From assembly GCA_033239525.1 (NCBI GenBank), contig BSYO01000024.1, positions 5,479,991 through 5,543,990 of the forward strand: a stretch of DNA of 64,000 nt, written 5' to 3'. Positions within the stretch are counted from its first letter, which is position 1. Every line of letters begins with the position of its first letter. The notes beneath the pieces were generated by a model. The model did no database searches. It worked only from the letters and a program-made list of their open reading frames with translations, and was not told the DNA's origin. Below, piece after piece: positions 11,241 to 22,440 of this stretch. A program made the translations under genes and the position numbers. The DNA comes from Nepenthes gracilis (Eukaryota; Streptophyta; Magnoliopsida; Caryophyllales; Nepenthaceae).

Positions 11241-13025
11241 TTATCGGCTGAAAATAATTGCTGCTTTAGGTTTGGAAAATGGAGCGGGGCTCCTTTCGGG
11301 TGATTGAGCTGATGCCCATGGCTTCTCCAAGATCACTCATGGCTCCTCAAGCACATGATAAATTTCCTTTTGAAGCTGGCAGCGCCCCACTGGTCTGCTG
11401 TCAAATTGTTGTTTTTGCTGAAGCTGGTCTACTGGCTGTGTTACTCAAAGGGTATTTTATCCTTCTTGGCAGATAATTCTGGATTTGTTTCATCATCCTA
11501 GGTGTGTTCCGGGCAGTCAGGTGGCTGGAGCTGAACTGCTATTGTAGCCTTTATTTCTTGCTTGATGCTCAATAGTTGGGATCTTGCTATGGTGATATTG
11601 GTTGTTGTCTTATGGGATTTCAATTTTCTGTTAGTTGGGCTCCAACAACTGGCGCTGTTTGGATGACAGCAGAAGATGCATTGTCTGAGGTAGGTCTGTC
11701 TGTTGATGTTGTATTGATTGATGCTGGGGTATGGCAGTTGATTTCACCTTGTTTGGCTGAATTAGCTGGTGTTCCTCTTTGCTGGTGGAGTGTTGTATGC
11801 TGCAATTTTTGCTGCTAATTTTTGCTGATGAACAGCAGCTCCTGAAGTTGGCGGTGCTGTGAAGCCTTGCTACTAGTTCCACCATCTGATGGGCTGTAAA
11901 CTTTGGAGTCTGCTGCTCCATTTCCACCCTATTGGTTTAGGTTATAAATTCTGTACGGGAGGGCTGGTATAAAGCCGACATGTTGCTTGAACTGCCTCTG
12001 CCACCGCAATGGCTCATTGCAGCTTTCTTGAGCTGCTGCTGGTCAAAAGGAAGTATGCAGTTGCCCTTTGCCCTTCCTCAATTCCTAGGTCCTGGATGTG
12101 CTGCCTGCATATGTTGCTGATTCCGTCTTACTCCTTGTTTATCACATTGGGTTGATCCCCTTATGGTTGATCTATGCTGTTGTCGGCAGCTGTTGATGGG
12201 TGAATGACAGTAGTTGCAAGTGCCCACTTCTTCGGTAGATTATGGTTCGGTTTTGGAACATTGGGCCAAGGCTGCTGATTTCATTTGGTTCTTATGAAGT
12301 TTGACATATGCCATGCTCCCGCTGATGACTGCTGATTTGTGCGAGCAGCAGCTGACGGTGGAATGGTGCGGATTTCCGTTTGCTGTGATGAATTGGCAGC
12401 TGCTGATGGATATTTGCATGGAATATCCTTCTGCTTTTCATGGAATGATGTAAGCTGGATTGTATATCTCTTTTGGCTTGCTGATTTTGCTGGAGGTGGC
12501 AGTACAGAATAGGCAGTCTCGTGTTTCTTGCTGCTATGTCTAGGAATTGCTAAAATTAACAGGTGTCGATTTGGATTTATCATTCATTCGGCTGCGTCCT
12601 GTTGTAGTGATCGGCAGCTGCTGGAGTTGGAAATTGGTGTTGCACTATTGTTGGATGTTGCACCTGGTTTTCAGGCTTTGGTTCACCAAGTGGAGCTGGA
12701 AAGGCCCATGGCTGGCATGAAGCTCCATTTTGGCAGTGATGCTGAAGCAGTTGGTGACTAGATTTCTTCTGTTGCCAATTTTCGGTAATGCCTTGGATTG
12801 GCATGATTTGTTTAGGAATTGCTCTACTGTTATTATAGTGTTTTGATTGTATTGAGTGATTAGCAGTTTTTTCCTCTGTTGGTTTCATTCGTTGTATCAA
12901 TGTGCTCGGAGGCATGCCCTAGCGATTATGGTTTATCCCCAAATTGGAAAAACACTTGGTGATAAACCATTACTTGTAAAATTTTTCTCCCATTAATCCA
13001 AATCGCTTACTTACCAAAAAAAAAA
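11241..13025 (+). other. LINE 3' region, GCTG/GTTG-rich, non-coding
   Basis: Follows ORF1 directly. It is rich in TTGCTG and GCTGGAG words without a domain in any frame. The last 120 bp (12900-13025) is the shared family end: GGCATGCCCTAGCG, TTTATCCCCAA, CACTTGGTGATAAA, CCCATTAATCCAAA, then CTTACTTACC and poly(A). Similar GCTG-rich tails precede the same end at 1443-2300 and 18300-19500, but the three bodies do not align well by eye, so tails are heterogeneous. Confidence 0.6.
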
Positions 13026-13259
13026 CTTATAAAAAAAAACATTTTGAAAATAAAAAGAATGGTGCAAATTTAAGAAAAAAAAAAGATCATAAAATTTTAC
13101 AATACGTAGATAAAAATGAAAATAAAATAAAAAAAATTTTAAAAAAATAAATCATAAAAAAAATCACGATGACAGTATAAAAAGATGAAAAATATAAAAT
13201 ATAAAAGTGAAGAGAATAGAATTAAATTAAAAAAATAAATTAAATATTTAAAATAAATA

Positions 13260-13865
13260 TGATGGGTGTGGTATCGTAGGTTTGCCCATAGTTCAGTCGT
13301 AGCAGATCGATGGCCCGTTGGAGTCTCCTCCTAGATGAAGGCTTTAGCATATATTTGCGAAACATATGCCTGCATAACATATCCCACAAAAACAGTAAGC
13401 ATAGCCCTCCAACATCTCCCAAGAGAGGCTATGATTATCATACTTATCATAAAACAACAACGACAACTGCTTTGACAGCTCAACAAATCCGCATGAGTAA
13501 CTGTCGCCAGTCTTGCGCCCCAAAGCAGTCTTCGCAACTCTCGCCCTGCATATACCACCTTTCCCTATGTGAGGAAAGTGAACTTCTTTCCTTCCAATCA
13601 AGTAGGAACTAATTTCATGAGAACAGTGATACTCCCTGGTCGAATGTATATATCAGAACTCAATAATCCATCTATAAACTGTTCCTTAATCGAGCGCACT
13701 TATCGGAGCCTATCCTCCACCTCTAAGCCTCTCCCAACCAAGAGAGGCGCAACCCAAAAAGGGCTTCCAGAGTGTTCGGAGATTGGATTCGCATTAGTTT
13801 GACCCGCCAGAAAAGATTGAGCCGCTTCCCAACCTGTACAATAATTGAAATCTCAGGACGTATCA
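13260..13865 (+). repeat. LTR-like unit, plus orientation
   Basis: Begins TGATGGGTGTGGTATCG, resembling the LTR start at 32269 (TGACGGGTCTGGTACGG), and ends GGACGTATCA, the end form seen at 33191. The part 13650-13865 aligns with 20030-20249 (TATCAGAA, CGAGCGCA, GGCTTCCAGAGTGTTC). It contains a few copies of a roughly 52-bp repeat with C/T-rich words. No PBS follows; the sequence passes straight into an A-rich core. ORFs here on both strands are shadows. Confidence 0.55.
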
Positions 13866-15437
13866 AAATAAATAAAAGAAGATTTTTCATTAAAATACCT
13901 TAAGATCTAACATAAAAAATAAAATAATGATGAGAAAAATAAAAATTTAAATATAAAAATATCAAAAATTCAACAATAAAAAATCAATTGAAAAATAATA
14001 GATTAAGAAAAAGGGAAAAAAAGTTTAAAATAAAAGTTTTAAAAATGACAAATGAAAGATAGAAAAAAAAATAAAGTTGAAAAACTAATTATAATTTTGT
14101 ATAAAAACAAAGATAAAATAGTAAAAAAATAAAACATCAGAATATCAAAATTTAAAAAATTAAAAGACGAAAAATAACGACCCAAAAAACAAAAAACAAT
14201 TAAGAAAATAATACTTATGAAAATATAAATAAAATTACTTAAAGAAATGATAGAGAAAAAATAGAAAATAAGCCAAGAAAAAATTAAAAAATTTACAAAT
14301 ATATATTAAAAATATCAAATAAATATATTTTTTTCAAATCTAAAATAAAATATAAATGAAATAAAAATTATTTTTTGTCTTTACGTTTAGAATAAAATTA
14401 AGGGTAGTTATATATTTAAAAAATATATATTTGAAATAAAGTAAAAATAAAGTAAATAGAAATAAAATAAAAATGTCAAATAGAAAAAATGCATAAATGA
14501 AGAGAATAAAAATAAAATAAAATTACAAATAAACATTTTAAAATAAAAATTTAAATAAAAGTTGGGATAAAAATAAAAATATTTAAAAACCAAACATAAC
14601 AAATAAAATAAAATAAGGAGAAATAGATAATGAATTTTTGAAATTCGTTTCAAGCAGTTAGATATTTATTTTCATCACATAATTTTTATTGTTAATTTTT
14701 CATACTAGTGAAATAGATAAAATAATACATAAAAATAACAAAAATCAGAAGAATTAAAATATAAAAATTATAAAATAAGATAGATAAAAAATTAGAAAGA
14801 ATGAGAAAAAATGGAGAATGAAAAATATTAATTAAGAAAAATAATATATAACATATAAAATAACTATTGGAAAAGCAGAAAAAATATAAAATTAAAAAAA
14901 AGCATAAACAATAAAAAAGTGAAAAGAATAGAAAAAACAATAATGAAAGAAAAATAATAATAATAACATTAAAATATAAAAATCAAAAGAGATAAAAAAA
15001 TAAAAAAGCAAAATATAAAAAGTGAAAAGATTAAAACTAAGATATCAAAAATTGAAAAGTGACGAGGATGAGAAATAAAATGAAAAAAAGTTTTATGCAA
15101 AAAATATTTTAAAAATAAAATGAAAGAAGTAAATTTAAAATAAAAGGTAATAAAATTTGAAAAATTTTCATTGAAAAGTAAAAGGACTATAAAAAACTTA
15201 AAAAATGAATTATGAAAATATAGTAAATAGAAAAAAATTTTGTTTTAAAAAATAAAAATGATAAAAAAAAGTATAAAAAATATAAAAATGAAAAGAATAA
15301 GAAATAAAATAAAAGTATATAAATTAAAATTTTAAAATAAATAAATAGTTGAAAAACAAATTTCATAAAATATCTAAAAACATAAGAAATAAAACAGAGA
15401 TGACGAAAACTAAATATATAAATACATATATATATAT
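13866..15437. repeat. A/T-rich core paralogous to 20250-22076
   Basis: Aligns with 20250-22076 over most of its length: both begin ATTTTTCATTAAAATA, both contain a small TTTTTTGTCTTTACGTTT island (14370 and 20831) and both hold a GATGAGAAATAAAAT word near the end. The T-rich block is nearly deleted here (only about 14645-14705). The uninserted site GTGACGAGGATGAGAAAT at 15059-15076 is the empty site for the micro-insertions at 21868-21943. No gene seen. Confidence 0.75.
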
Positions 15438-16313
15438 TGATGCGTTCCTGAATACGAATTTTTAAACAAATTGAGGAGTCGTTTGATCTTTTCGGTGAAT
15501 TGAATAGAAATAGGCCTAATCTTTATTGTTTAGAACCTGAACTCTGCACACCTCAAATAACAAATAAAATGTTAGAAGACGGCGGAACTTACTTTCTGGT
15601 ATGTCCTCCAACGTTTAAATTAAAAATTTTCTCGGGTATATAAAAAGATAGGAAGATGAGTAAATAATGTATAGATGCATATTTCAAAGGATTAAGTGTT
15701 AACAAAGAATTGCTGAGCTAGGAAGCGGTTTTTTAGATGGAGAGATGACCTCGGCGGGTGTGCTTGGAATGGGAGCGGTTTAGAGATAAAGGGTTGAGAG
15801 CCAACGGGTACGCTCGGCTAGGATGCTGCTTAGAGATGGAGGACTAAATCTCGGTGGGTTTGCTTGGCGAGGGAGCGGCATAGAAATGGATGATTGAGCC
15901 CCAGTGGGTGTACTCGACGGGGGAGAGACTTAGAGATGGATTAAATTCCTGTGAGTGTGCTCGGTTAGGGAGCGAGTTGCGTTTGGTTAGGGAGTGATTT
16001 TGTGACTCCCAACATGTTCGGACACCAAAGGTCTGAGGTGTATTCAGCATGTAAGATTTGGTTGCCTTCTTTCCCCCTTTTTGACCATTGGAGGCGCTAA
16101 GGATATCGACAGAAAGAGGGAGGGTGGGATAGAGAGACAAAGAGAGAGATGTTGCCTGAGCCTCTTCGTTTTGAAATTTTCCTTCTCTCTTTAGGAATGA
16201 GAGTCCCGACTCATTTAGGAATGGGAATCTGGCAATCAGGAATGAGAGTTTCTCCCTGGATCGAAAGTCTCCTCTGGAATGAGTCTCTCCCTCTTTTTGT
16301 AAATGAAAGAAGG

Positions 16314-16322
16314 TATTTATAG
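16314..16322 (-). promoter_or_regulatory. TATA box of the minus-orientation LTR
   Basis: On the minus strand it reads CTATAAATA in a C/T-rich context, upstream of the repeat-bearing R-U5 part. Position and orientation fit the U3/R boundary of the LTR at 15438-19660. This is inference from motif and position. Confidence 0.5.
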
Positions 16323-16488
16323 AGAAAAAGCGCATGTTCGCTAGCAGTTGTTAGGGGTTTACTAGCGCTGTCGGGAGTGGCCGACAGCATATACCTATCA
16401 CTGGTACTCTGAACTATCAGGCTGTCTGCAGTTGAAGCTCCTAAACTACATTTGCAAGTCCCCTTAACGGCGACTCTAATAACCCATC

Positions 16489-18142
16489 CCTGGGTTATGG
16501 AGGTGTTGAATGAGATTATTGAAGTCAAACCTCGTAGAAACAAAAATTTCAAATATCATTGGAATTGTGAAGCAACTCATACTGTCATGCTTACTTTTGC
16601 AGATGACCTTTTCCTCTTCTCTCATACCGATGTCTACTCAACTCGGATTCTTAAGGATTGCCTTGAGGAATTTCATTGGCTCTCCGGCCTTTCGGCAAAC
16701 GTGAATAAAAACGAAGTCTTCATATGCTCTAAAGACCCATCCCTTCAAAATATTGCTGACATTCTGGGGTTCAAAGTAGGCACTCTCCCCATTAGTTACC
16801 TGGTGTTCCTCTGATAACCACCAGGCTTTCGATTCGGGATTACAATGCTCTCACTGAGAAAATTGCTCGCCGGATCAAATCATGGAAGAACAGGTGGCTC
16901 TCCTTCTGGGGACGATTACAACTTGTTGTCTCTACCCTCTCGTCCGTCCACCTATATTGGGCCTTAATCTTTATTCTGCCCAAATCTATTCTTAATCGAT
17001 TTGACTGCATGATGAGGCGGTTCCTTTGGAATGATTCTTCTGATGGGAAGGCTAATGCAAAAGTAGCCTGAGTTGATATTTGCTACCCGAAGAGTGAAGG
17101 TGGGCTGGGCCTCAAGAATTTGCAGGCTTAAAATAAAGCCCTCATCTGTAAACTCTTATGGCCTATCATGTCGAAGGATCCTGATTCAGCATGGTCATCA
17201 TGGATCCATAAGAACAGAATCAAGGACCGATGTCTTTGGACTCTCAAAGTTCCTGATTTAGCCCCCTGGGGCTGGAAAAAGATTATGAAGCATCGTTCCT
17301 TCATGCGCTCTCATTCTATTAAGAACATTGGCGACGGTGCTGATACTTTTATCTGGCATGACTACTGGCACCCTATGGGCTCGCTAAGTAATGTCAGTAC
17401 GGATCGTATTCGTCTGGTCACGAGATTATCTTGGGACGCTAGGGTCTCACAAATAATCAGAGATGACCATTGGGCTTGACCTAATACTTATGATCAGGAG
17501 GTCTCTAATCTCGCAGAAAACATGCCCCATTATCGCCCTAACATCGAACATAAGGATTCCTTGAGATGGGATGGGAGCCCGAATGGTATTTTTTCGACTA
17601 AGACTGCCTACCTTCTTATCCACCCCCCAAGCCGAAACTGAGCTGGACCAACTTAGCCTGGGGCACCTTCCATATTCTTGCCCACGCTTTTATTTTTTGG
17701 TTGGCTATCAAGGGCAGACTTAATACCAATGACCGCATACACGGTGTACCAAACCTATCCAATACATGTATTCCATGCAACTCGGATGACGAAAATCATG
17801 AACATCTTTTCTTCTCAGGTCCCTTCTCCAGATCCTTATGGACCACAATCCAAAGGAAAGCTGGCATTCAGTGGCCTTATCCCGAATGGTCTCAAAACAT
17901 CAATTGGGCTACTCACCAATGGAAAGGAAAGAATCTTATTGCCCTATCCAAATGTTTTCTCTTGCGGCCACAGTTTATTTTATATGGAGAGAATGTAATA
18001 ATCGGATCTTCCAAAAATCCTTCCCACAGGATATATCCCAGATATGCTCTCAGATAACAAATATAGTTCGGGACAAATTGAAGGCCTCCTTGCCTGTTGA
18101 CGGACGCCCTAACCATTCACGTATTATCCGCTGGAACTTATA
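16489..18142 (+). pseudogene. LINE ORF2, C-terminal half of RT plus zf-RVT-like tail, broken
   Basis: Non-LTR reverse transcriptase. The catalytic FADDLFLF box (RT motif C) is at about 16600-16622. Downstream come WKNRWLSFWGRLQL (about 16885-16925), the typical plant tail SEGGLGLKNLQA (about 17095-17130), IGDGADTFIWHDYW (about 17330-17370), and a zf-RVT-like cysteine segment (CIPCNSDDENHEHLFFSGPFS, about 17768-17830). Breaks: stop at 16812, stops at about 17069 and 17129 and 17477; three of these fall where a tryptophan codon is expected, consistent with TGG to TGA/TAA-type transitions. ORF2 ends with a TAA at about 18141. Confidence 0.85.
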
Positions 18143-19620
18143 AAAAAAAAAAACTTATAAGGTGCATCGGTTTACCCGAAGGTTTCAAGAATTCCTTCTT
18201 TGGGTTCAATTATGGCTTCGGTCCTTTTGCTTCTCTCTATTGGTATATGTACCGCTTCCCCTCCTCATTTCTTAAAAAAAAAAAAATTTTATATATATAT
18301 ATATAGATGGAGTGTGCGAAATGTACCCCTCTTTTTATTGTGGCTTGAGAAAAAAAGAAGTATTTCCTATGCTGTATTGGAGTATCAATGAGATTTTTGA
18401 TAAGTGCATTGGGCCTTGGTTGCGGTGCATTGAGGAATGCATCTTACCAGGCTACTGTTGTGGAGATGCTGCTTTTGGCCGTTTGTGCTGTTTTTCTTAC
18501 CAGGTTGAAGCACAACATGCTTGACTCTGAACTGCTGCTTACCATCAGATTGTGTGAATTTGGAGTAAAGCTGTGATGCTAAGTGAAGAATGCCTCTTTG
18601 TCATGTCTGCATTTTTGTTACGCAACTATATCTCTATTTGGTGTCTTTGATCTTTGCTCGGTGGAATCGGAGACAGCTGTTCTTTAACCGATATCCAGCC
18701 TCCCTTTTTAATGGCGATGAAGATGTTGTAGAAGACCGAAGATGCAGATTCCAACGGTGGCCTTGAGGATTTTCTAATGCCCGGATGGTCGTTGGCTGTG
18801 TGATCTTTGACAAAATCGATGAATACTTTGCCCGTGGTCCAGTTTGGCTATGGTTTTTTTTGGAATGTTGCTTTACCCGTCTTTGAAGATGCAATGTCTT
18901 CGGCTGGTCGTCTTTCAAGATACTCCATCTTCTTTGCCCGCTCTGTTTGAACCTGTTTTTAGATTTGTGGATGATGAAGCTTTCCTTATACCCTGCCTTA
19001 TCCCATTGGTCTGGAGGGGTTTTTCTTTGTTCTACCATGATTGTTTCATGTCTGCTGGGCGAACAATGATGCATCATTGCCAGTGTACGATGCCTGGCTT
19101 GGCGCGGAATGCAACGGAAGGAGCTCCTAGGTTTGTGGCTCTATTTGGCTGAGGACCTGTGGGCTTCCGTTTCGGGATGGAAGATTGCATGCTGAATGGA
19201 AGCTGGAGCCCTTTCTTTTGGTTGCTCCTTGTCATGATAATTTGGTTGCAAACAGCTCTTCCGTGGTGGGATTTCCTGCTGGTCGCGTTTTTGGAGTAAG
19301 GAATGTATTTGAGGAATCACATGTTATGTTGATCTAGCCATCCTTTTTTCTTCTCTCGCTCTTATTTTCACATGTTTCCCAGAATTTAGGCGTGTCATTC
19401 TCTTGTATTGTCTGACGGCGTTAATGGTTGTAACTCCGTTTTCGCCGTCCTAAACTTTTTTCTTCTTTATTTAGGTTTTGGGTTTTGGATCTCGTTGCTC
19501 GGGGTATGCCCTAACGTCTTTGTTCTAAATCCAAGTCGGAATAACACTTGGAGATAAAACATTGTTCATGTATACTTTTCTTTTCATTTATAAAAATTTA
19601 CTTACTTATCAAAAAAAAAA
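18143..19620 (+). other. LINE 3' region with an internal poly(A) tract and family end
   Basis: Non-coding tail of the LINE. Just at the ORF2 stop, an A-run (about 18142-18151) is flanked by AACTTATA on both sides, which looks like a tail-only insertion. A second A-run at 18275-18288 is followed by a short (TA)n. The GCTG-rich body 18380-19480 has no domain. The final 130 bp is the conserved family end. Confidence 0.65.
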
Positions 19621-19660
19621 GACTCTAATAACCCATATGTAGCGGGGTAGATCTGAGTCA

Positions 19661-20249
19661 CACTGATTTCTTTCAAAGTAGCACTCCAACCCAAGCTCAT
19701 GGCTACGTAGAAGCCGTGCCAGTTTCGAACTCCCACACCGCTTGGCTGGCGAGGTCGATTCACATAGCAAGCCAAAGGAAGCCTGTCCACTAGCAACCAG
19801 AGAGGAGTTTAATGAGTACATCCAACGGTACTCAGTCCTTTATCTTTGAAAGTCACTCCCAACCGAGTGCACTTAACGGAACATAATCTTCAATTACTCA
19901 AAGCTACTCCCTAAACGAGTGCACTCGCAAGAGTTTAGTCCTTCGTCTCTCAAAGTCACCATTAAACGGGCACATTCAGCAAGTTTCAGTCCTCTATCTT
20001 TCAAAGCCATGCTCCCGGTTCGAGTGTATCTATCAGAATTCAATCCTCTATCTCTAAATCACTCCTTAACTGAGCGCATTCATCGAAGCCCGTCCTTCTC
20101 CTTTAAGTCGCCCCCAAGCAAGTGGGAAGAGAAGCGCAACCTGGTAAGTGCTTCCAGAGTATTCAGAGATTGGACCCACATTAATTCGACCCGCAGAAAA
20201 AAATCAAGTGGCTCCCTAATTTATAAAATAATTTGGATCTCAAGATGCA
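19661..20249 (+). repeat. LTR-like unit, plus orientation, with ~52-bp repeats
   Basis: From 19835 to about 20130 there are five to six copies of a 51-54 bp repeat (TCCTCTATCTTTCAAAGTCA followed by a CGAGTGCA word), reverse complement of the array at 15730-16010. The end, CTCAAGATGCA at 20249, is the usual inward LTR end and abuts the A-rich core. The 5' part seems truncated against the right end of the previous minus LTR near 19660. The ORF 19919-20266 only reflects the repeats. Confidence 0.55.
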
Positions 20250-22076
20250 TTAAAATAATTAAATGAAAATTTTTCATTAAAATATCTTAAAATCTAATAT
20301 AAAAAATAAAATAATGATAAGAACAATTAAAAATATATAATTTTTAAAAATAAGAAAAAATCAAGTATAAAAAAATGAACAAAAGAAAAACATTAAAAAA
20401 TTAAAAGATGAAAACTTAAAAATTTAAATAAAAAATATTAAAAATTCAACAATAAAAAACCAATAGAAGAATTATAGATAGAGAAAAAGAGAAAAAAAGT
20501 TTTAAAAAGAACAAATGAAAGATAGAAAAAAAATAAAGTTAAAAAACTAAATATAATTTTGTATAAAAACAAAGATAAAACTGTAAAAAAAATAAAACAT
20601 TAGAACACCAAATTTTAAAAAATTAAAAGACAAAATATATCAACCAAAAAAACATAAAAATATTAAGAAAATAAAAATTATGAAAATATGAAAAAATTAC
20701 TAAAAGAAATGAAAGAGAAAAAAAATTGAAAATAAGCTAAAAAATAAAAAAAATTATAAATAAATATTAAAAATATCAAATAAAAATATTTTATTCAAAT
20801 CTAAAATAAAATATAAATGAAATAAAACTATTTTTTGTCTTTACGTTTAAAATAAAAATAAAGGTATTTGTATATTTAAAATAAATATATTTGAAATAAA
20901 GTAAGTAGAAATAAAATATAAATGTCAAATATAAAAAAATGTAGAATTGAAGAGAATAAAAATAAAAAAATTACAAATAAATATTTCAAAATAAAAAAAT
21001 TTAAATAAAATTTGGGACAAAAATAAAAATATTTGAAAACCAAACATAAAAAATAAAATAAGGAAAAATGGATAATAAATTTTTGATTATCACCTTTTTT
21101 ATATACGAATTCCCTTTACGTTTTGTATTAAATTTTTTTTTATTTGATTAATTTTTACTTTTTATTGTTTAATTCTTATTTAGTAAAATTTCTTCATTTC
21201 TTCAGATTTTATATTTTTTATATCTTCCTACTTATCATTTTTATTTTTAATATTTTATCATTTACTATTTAAATTTTTTCTGTTAAAATTTTTAAAATAT
21301 TTTTCAATAATTTTTTCTCTCTATTATTTAATTTGTGTATATTTGTGTTTATTTTTCTGCTTATTATTATCATTATCCATTTCTCATTTTTCAAATAGGA
21401 CCTATCAATTACAAAGTAATTAAATAAATCAATATTAAATATTAGAAATAAAAAATAAAATATCTAGCAGATTAAAAAAATTAACACTAATAAATTTAAA
21501 AATAAAAAAATATAAGTAAAAAATAACAAAAATCAGAAAAATTAAAATATAAAAATTATAAAATAAGATAGATAAAAAATCAGAAAGAGCGAGAAAAAAT
21601 TGAGAATGGAAGTAGAAAAAGAAAATTATTAATTAAGAAAAATAATATATAATATATAAAATAATCATTGGAAAAGCAAAAAAAATATAAAAATTTAAAA
21701 AAAAGCACAAATAATAAAAAAGTGAAAAGAACAAAAAAACACAATAATGAAAGAAAAATAATAATAATAACATTAAAATATGTAAATAAAAAGAGATAAA
21801 AAATAAAGAAAAGGCAAAATATAAAAGGTGAAAAGATTAAAACTAAGGTATCAAAAATTGAAAAGTGATGAGGATGAGAAATACTTACCAAAAAAAAAAA
21901 AAAAATGAGGATGAGAAATAAAAAAAAAATGAGGATGAGAAATAAAATAAAAAAAATTTCATGCAAAAAATATTTTAAAAATAAAATGAAAGATGTAAAT
22001 TTAAAATAAAAGGTAACAAAATTTCAAAAAATTTTAGTGAAAAATAAAAGGACTATAACAAACTTAAGTCAAAAAT
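20250..22076. repeat. A/T-rich core with complete T-rich block
   Basis: A-rich to about 21075, T-rich about 21085-21400, A-rich to 22076. It is the longer paralogue of 13866-15437. AAAAATGGATAAT (21065) and ATTATCCATTTCTC (21373) are in reverse-complement relation across the T-rich block. Minus-strand ORF 21580-21966 is compositional. It hosts the micro-insertions at 21868-21943. Confidence 0.75.
21868..21943 (+). mobile_element. Micro-insertion of a LINE 3' end (22 bp) plus a second A-run
   Basis: The 15-mer ATGAGGATGAGAAAT occurs three times, at 21868-21882, 21905-21919 and 21929-21943. Between the first two lies ACTTACC plus poly(A), exactly the last bases of the LINE family; between the last two lies only an A-run. 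The paralogue at 15059-15076 has one copy and no insert. Best explained as a severely 5'-truncated LINE insertion, then a second tail-only event or a slippage duplication. Confidence 0.75.
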
Positions 22077-22440
22077 AGGAGGTAAGAGGATGGCAAAAAA
22101 GGCTTCCATCGTATATCCTCCGACACTCAAGTCAAAAATCTTTCTTAGAGTATAGAAAGATACTAGAAAGATGCGCCAGCTACATAGATGCATATGGCGG
22201 TGGATGGAATGTTTGGATGCGCCAACTGATGAACAGCTTAGAGCACCTGCAGAGGGGCGGCATAGAAGTGTGCCCGATAGAGAGGCGGCATAGAGGTTCG
22301 CCTGACACAGGGTGGCGTAGAGGTGCGCCTACAGAGGGGCGGCGTAGAGGTGCTCCTCGTAGAGGTGTGGCTTAGACGTGTGCCGGGTAGAGGGGCATCT
22401 TAGAGTGGAAGGACTAGATTGCACTCGTGGGCCAGCATCC
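22077..22440 (-). repeat. Minus-orientation LTR end with ~28-bp repeats
   Basis: Read on the minus strand, GACTTGAGTGTCGGAGGATAT matches the TTGAGCGTCGGAGT word near the 3' end of the Tat-like LTRs (2953, 33008, 41311). From 22240 to 22400 about six copies of a 26-30 bp unit (AGAGGGGCGGCGTAGAGGTGC) are present. Closely copied at 58245-58560. This is the R-U5 side of an LTR whose U3 side may be the 22-bp arrays to the right. Confidence 0.55.

Larger units (their letters stand above)
9368..13039 (+). mobile_element. LINE with ORF1 but no ORF2 (internal deletion)
   Basis: A GC-normal island inside A/T filler. Left edge repeat CTTATGAAAAAAAA (9368-9381) matches CTTATAAAAAAAAA (13026-13039) at 13 of 14 bases, the likely target duplication. 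The element starts just before an ATG at 9407, carries a DUF4283-like ORF1, then passes directly into a GCTG-rich 3' region and the family 3' end with CTTACTTACC and poly(A) at about 13007-13025. Endonuclease and reverse transcriptase are absent, so it could only move in trans. It is the most complete 5' end of the family in the window. Confidence 0.75.
16472..19636 (+). mobile_element. 5'-truncated LINE with ORF2 and 16-bp perfect TSD
   Basis: The repeat GACTCTAATAACCCAT occurs at 16472-16487 and 19621-19636, and removing one copy plus the insert restores continuous LTR sequence. The insert (16488-19620) starts inside the RT domain, contains the end of ORF2, a 1.5-kb 3' region and the family end (GGGGTATGCCCTAACG, ACACTTGGAGATAAAA, TTACTTACTTATC, poly(A)). 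Target duplication, 5' truncation and poly(A) are classic for L1-type insertion. It landed in the U3 of the LTR-like unit. Confidence 0.9.
15438..19660 (-). repeat. LTR-like unit, minus orientation, split by a LINE
   Basis: On the plus strand it starts TGATGCGTTCCTG, the reverse complement of the CAAGGACGCATCA-type LTR end at 33191. Without the LINE (16488-19636) it would be about 1.07 kb. Inside, 15730-16010 holds about five copies of a 52-bp repeat (GGGAGCGGCTTAGAGATGG-like), the reverse complement of the repeats at 19835-20130. A minus-strand TATA box lies at 16314-16322. The right end near 19660 (CTGAGTCA) is tentative. The minus-strand ORF 15844-16335 is LTR sequence, not a gene. Confidence 0.55.

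Noticed and set aside
13310..13612. Short ORFs on both strands near 13.3-13.6 kb
   Set aside because: Overlapping on both strands inside an LTR-like unit without domain.
15844..16335. Minus-strand 163-codon ORF
   Set aside because: Covers the TATA-to-R region and 52-bp repeats of an LTR; no domain.
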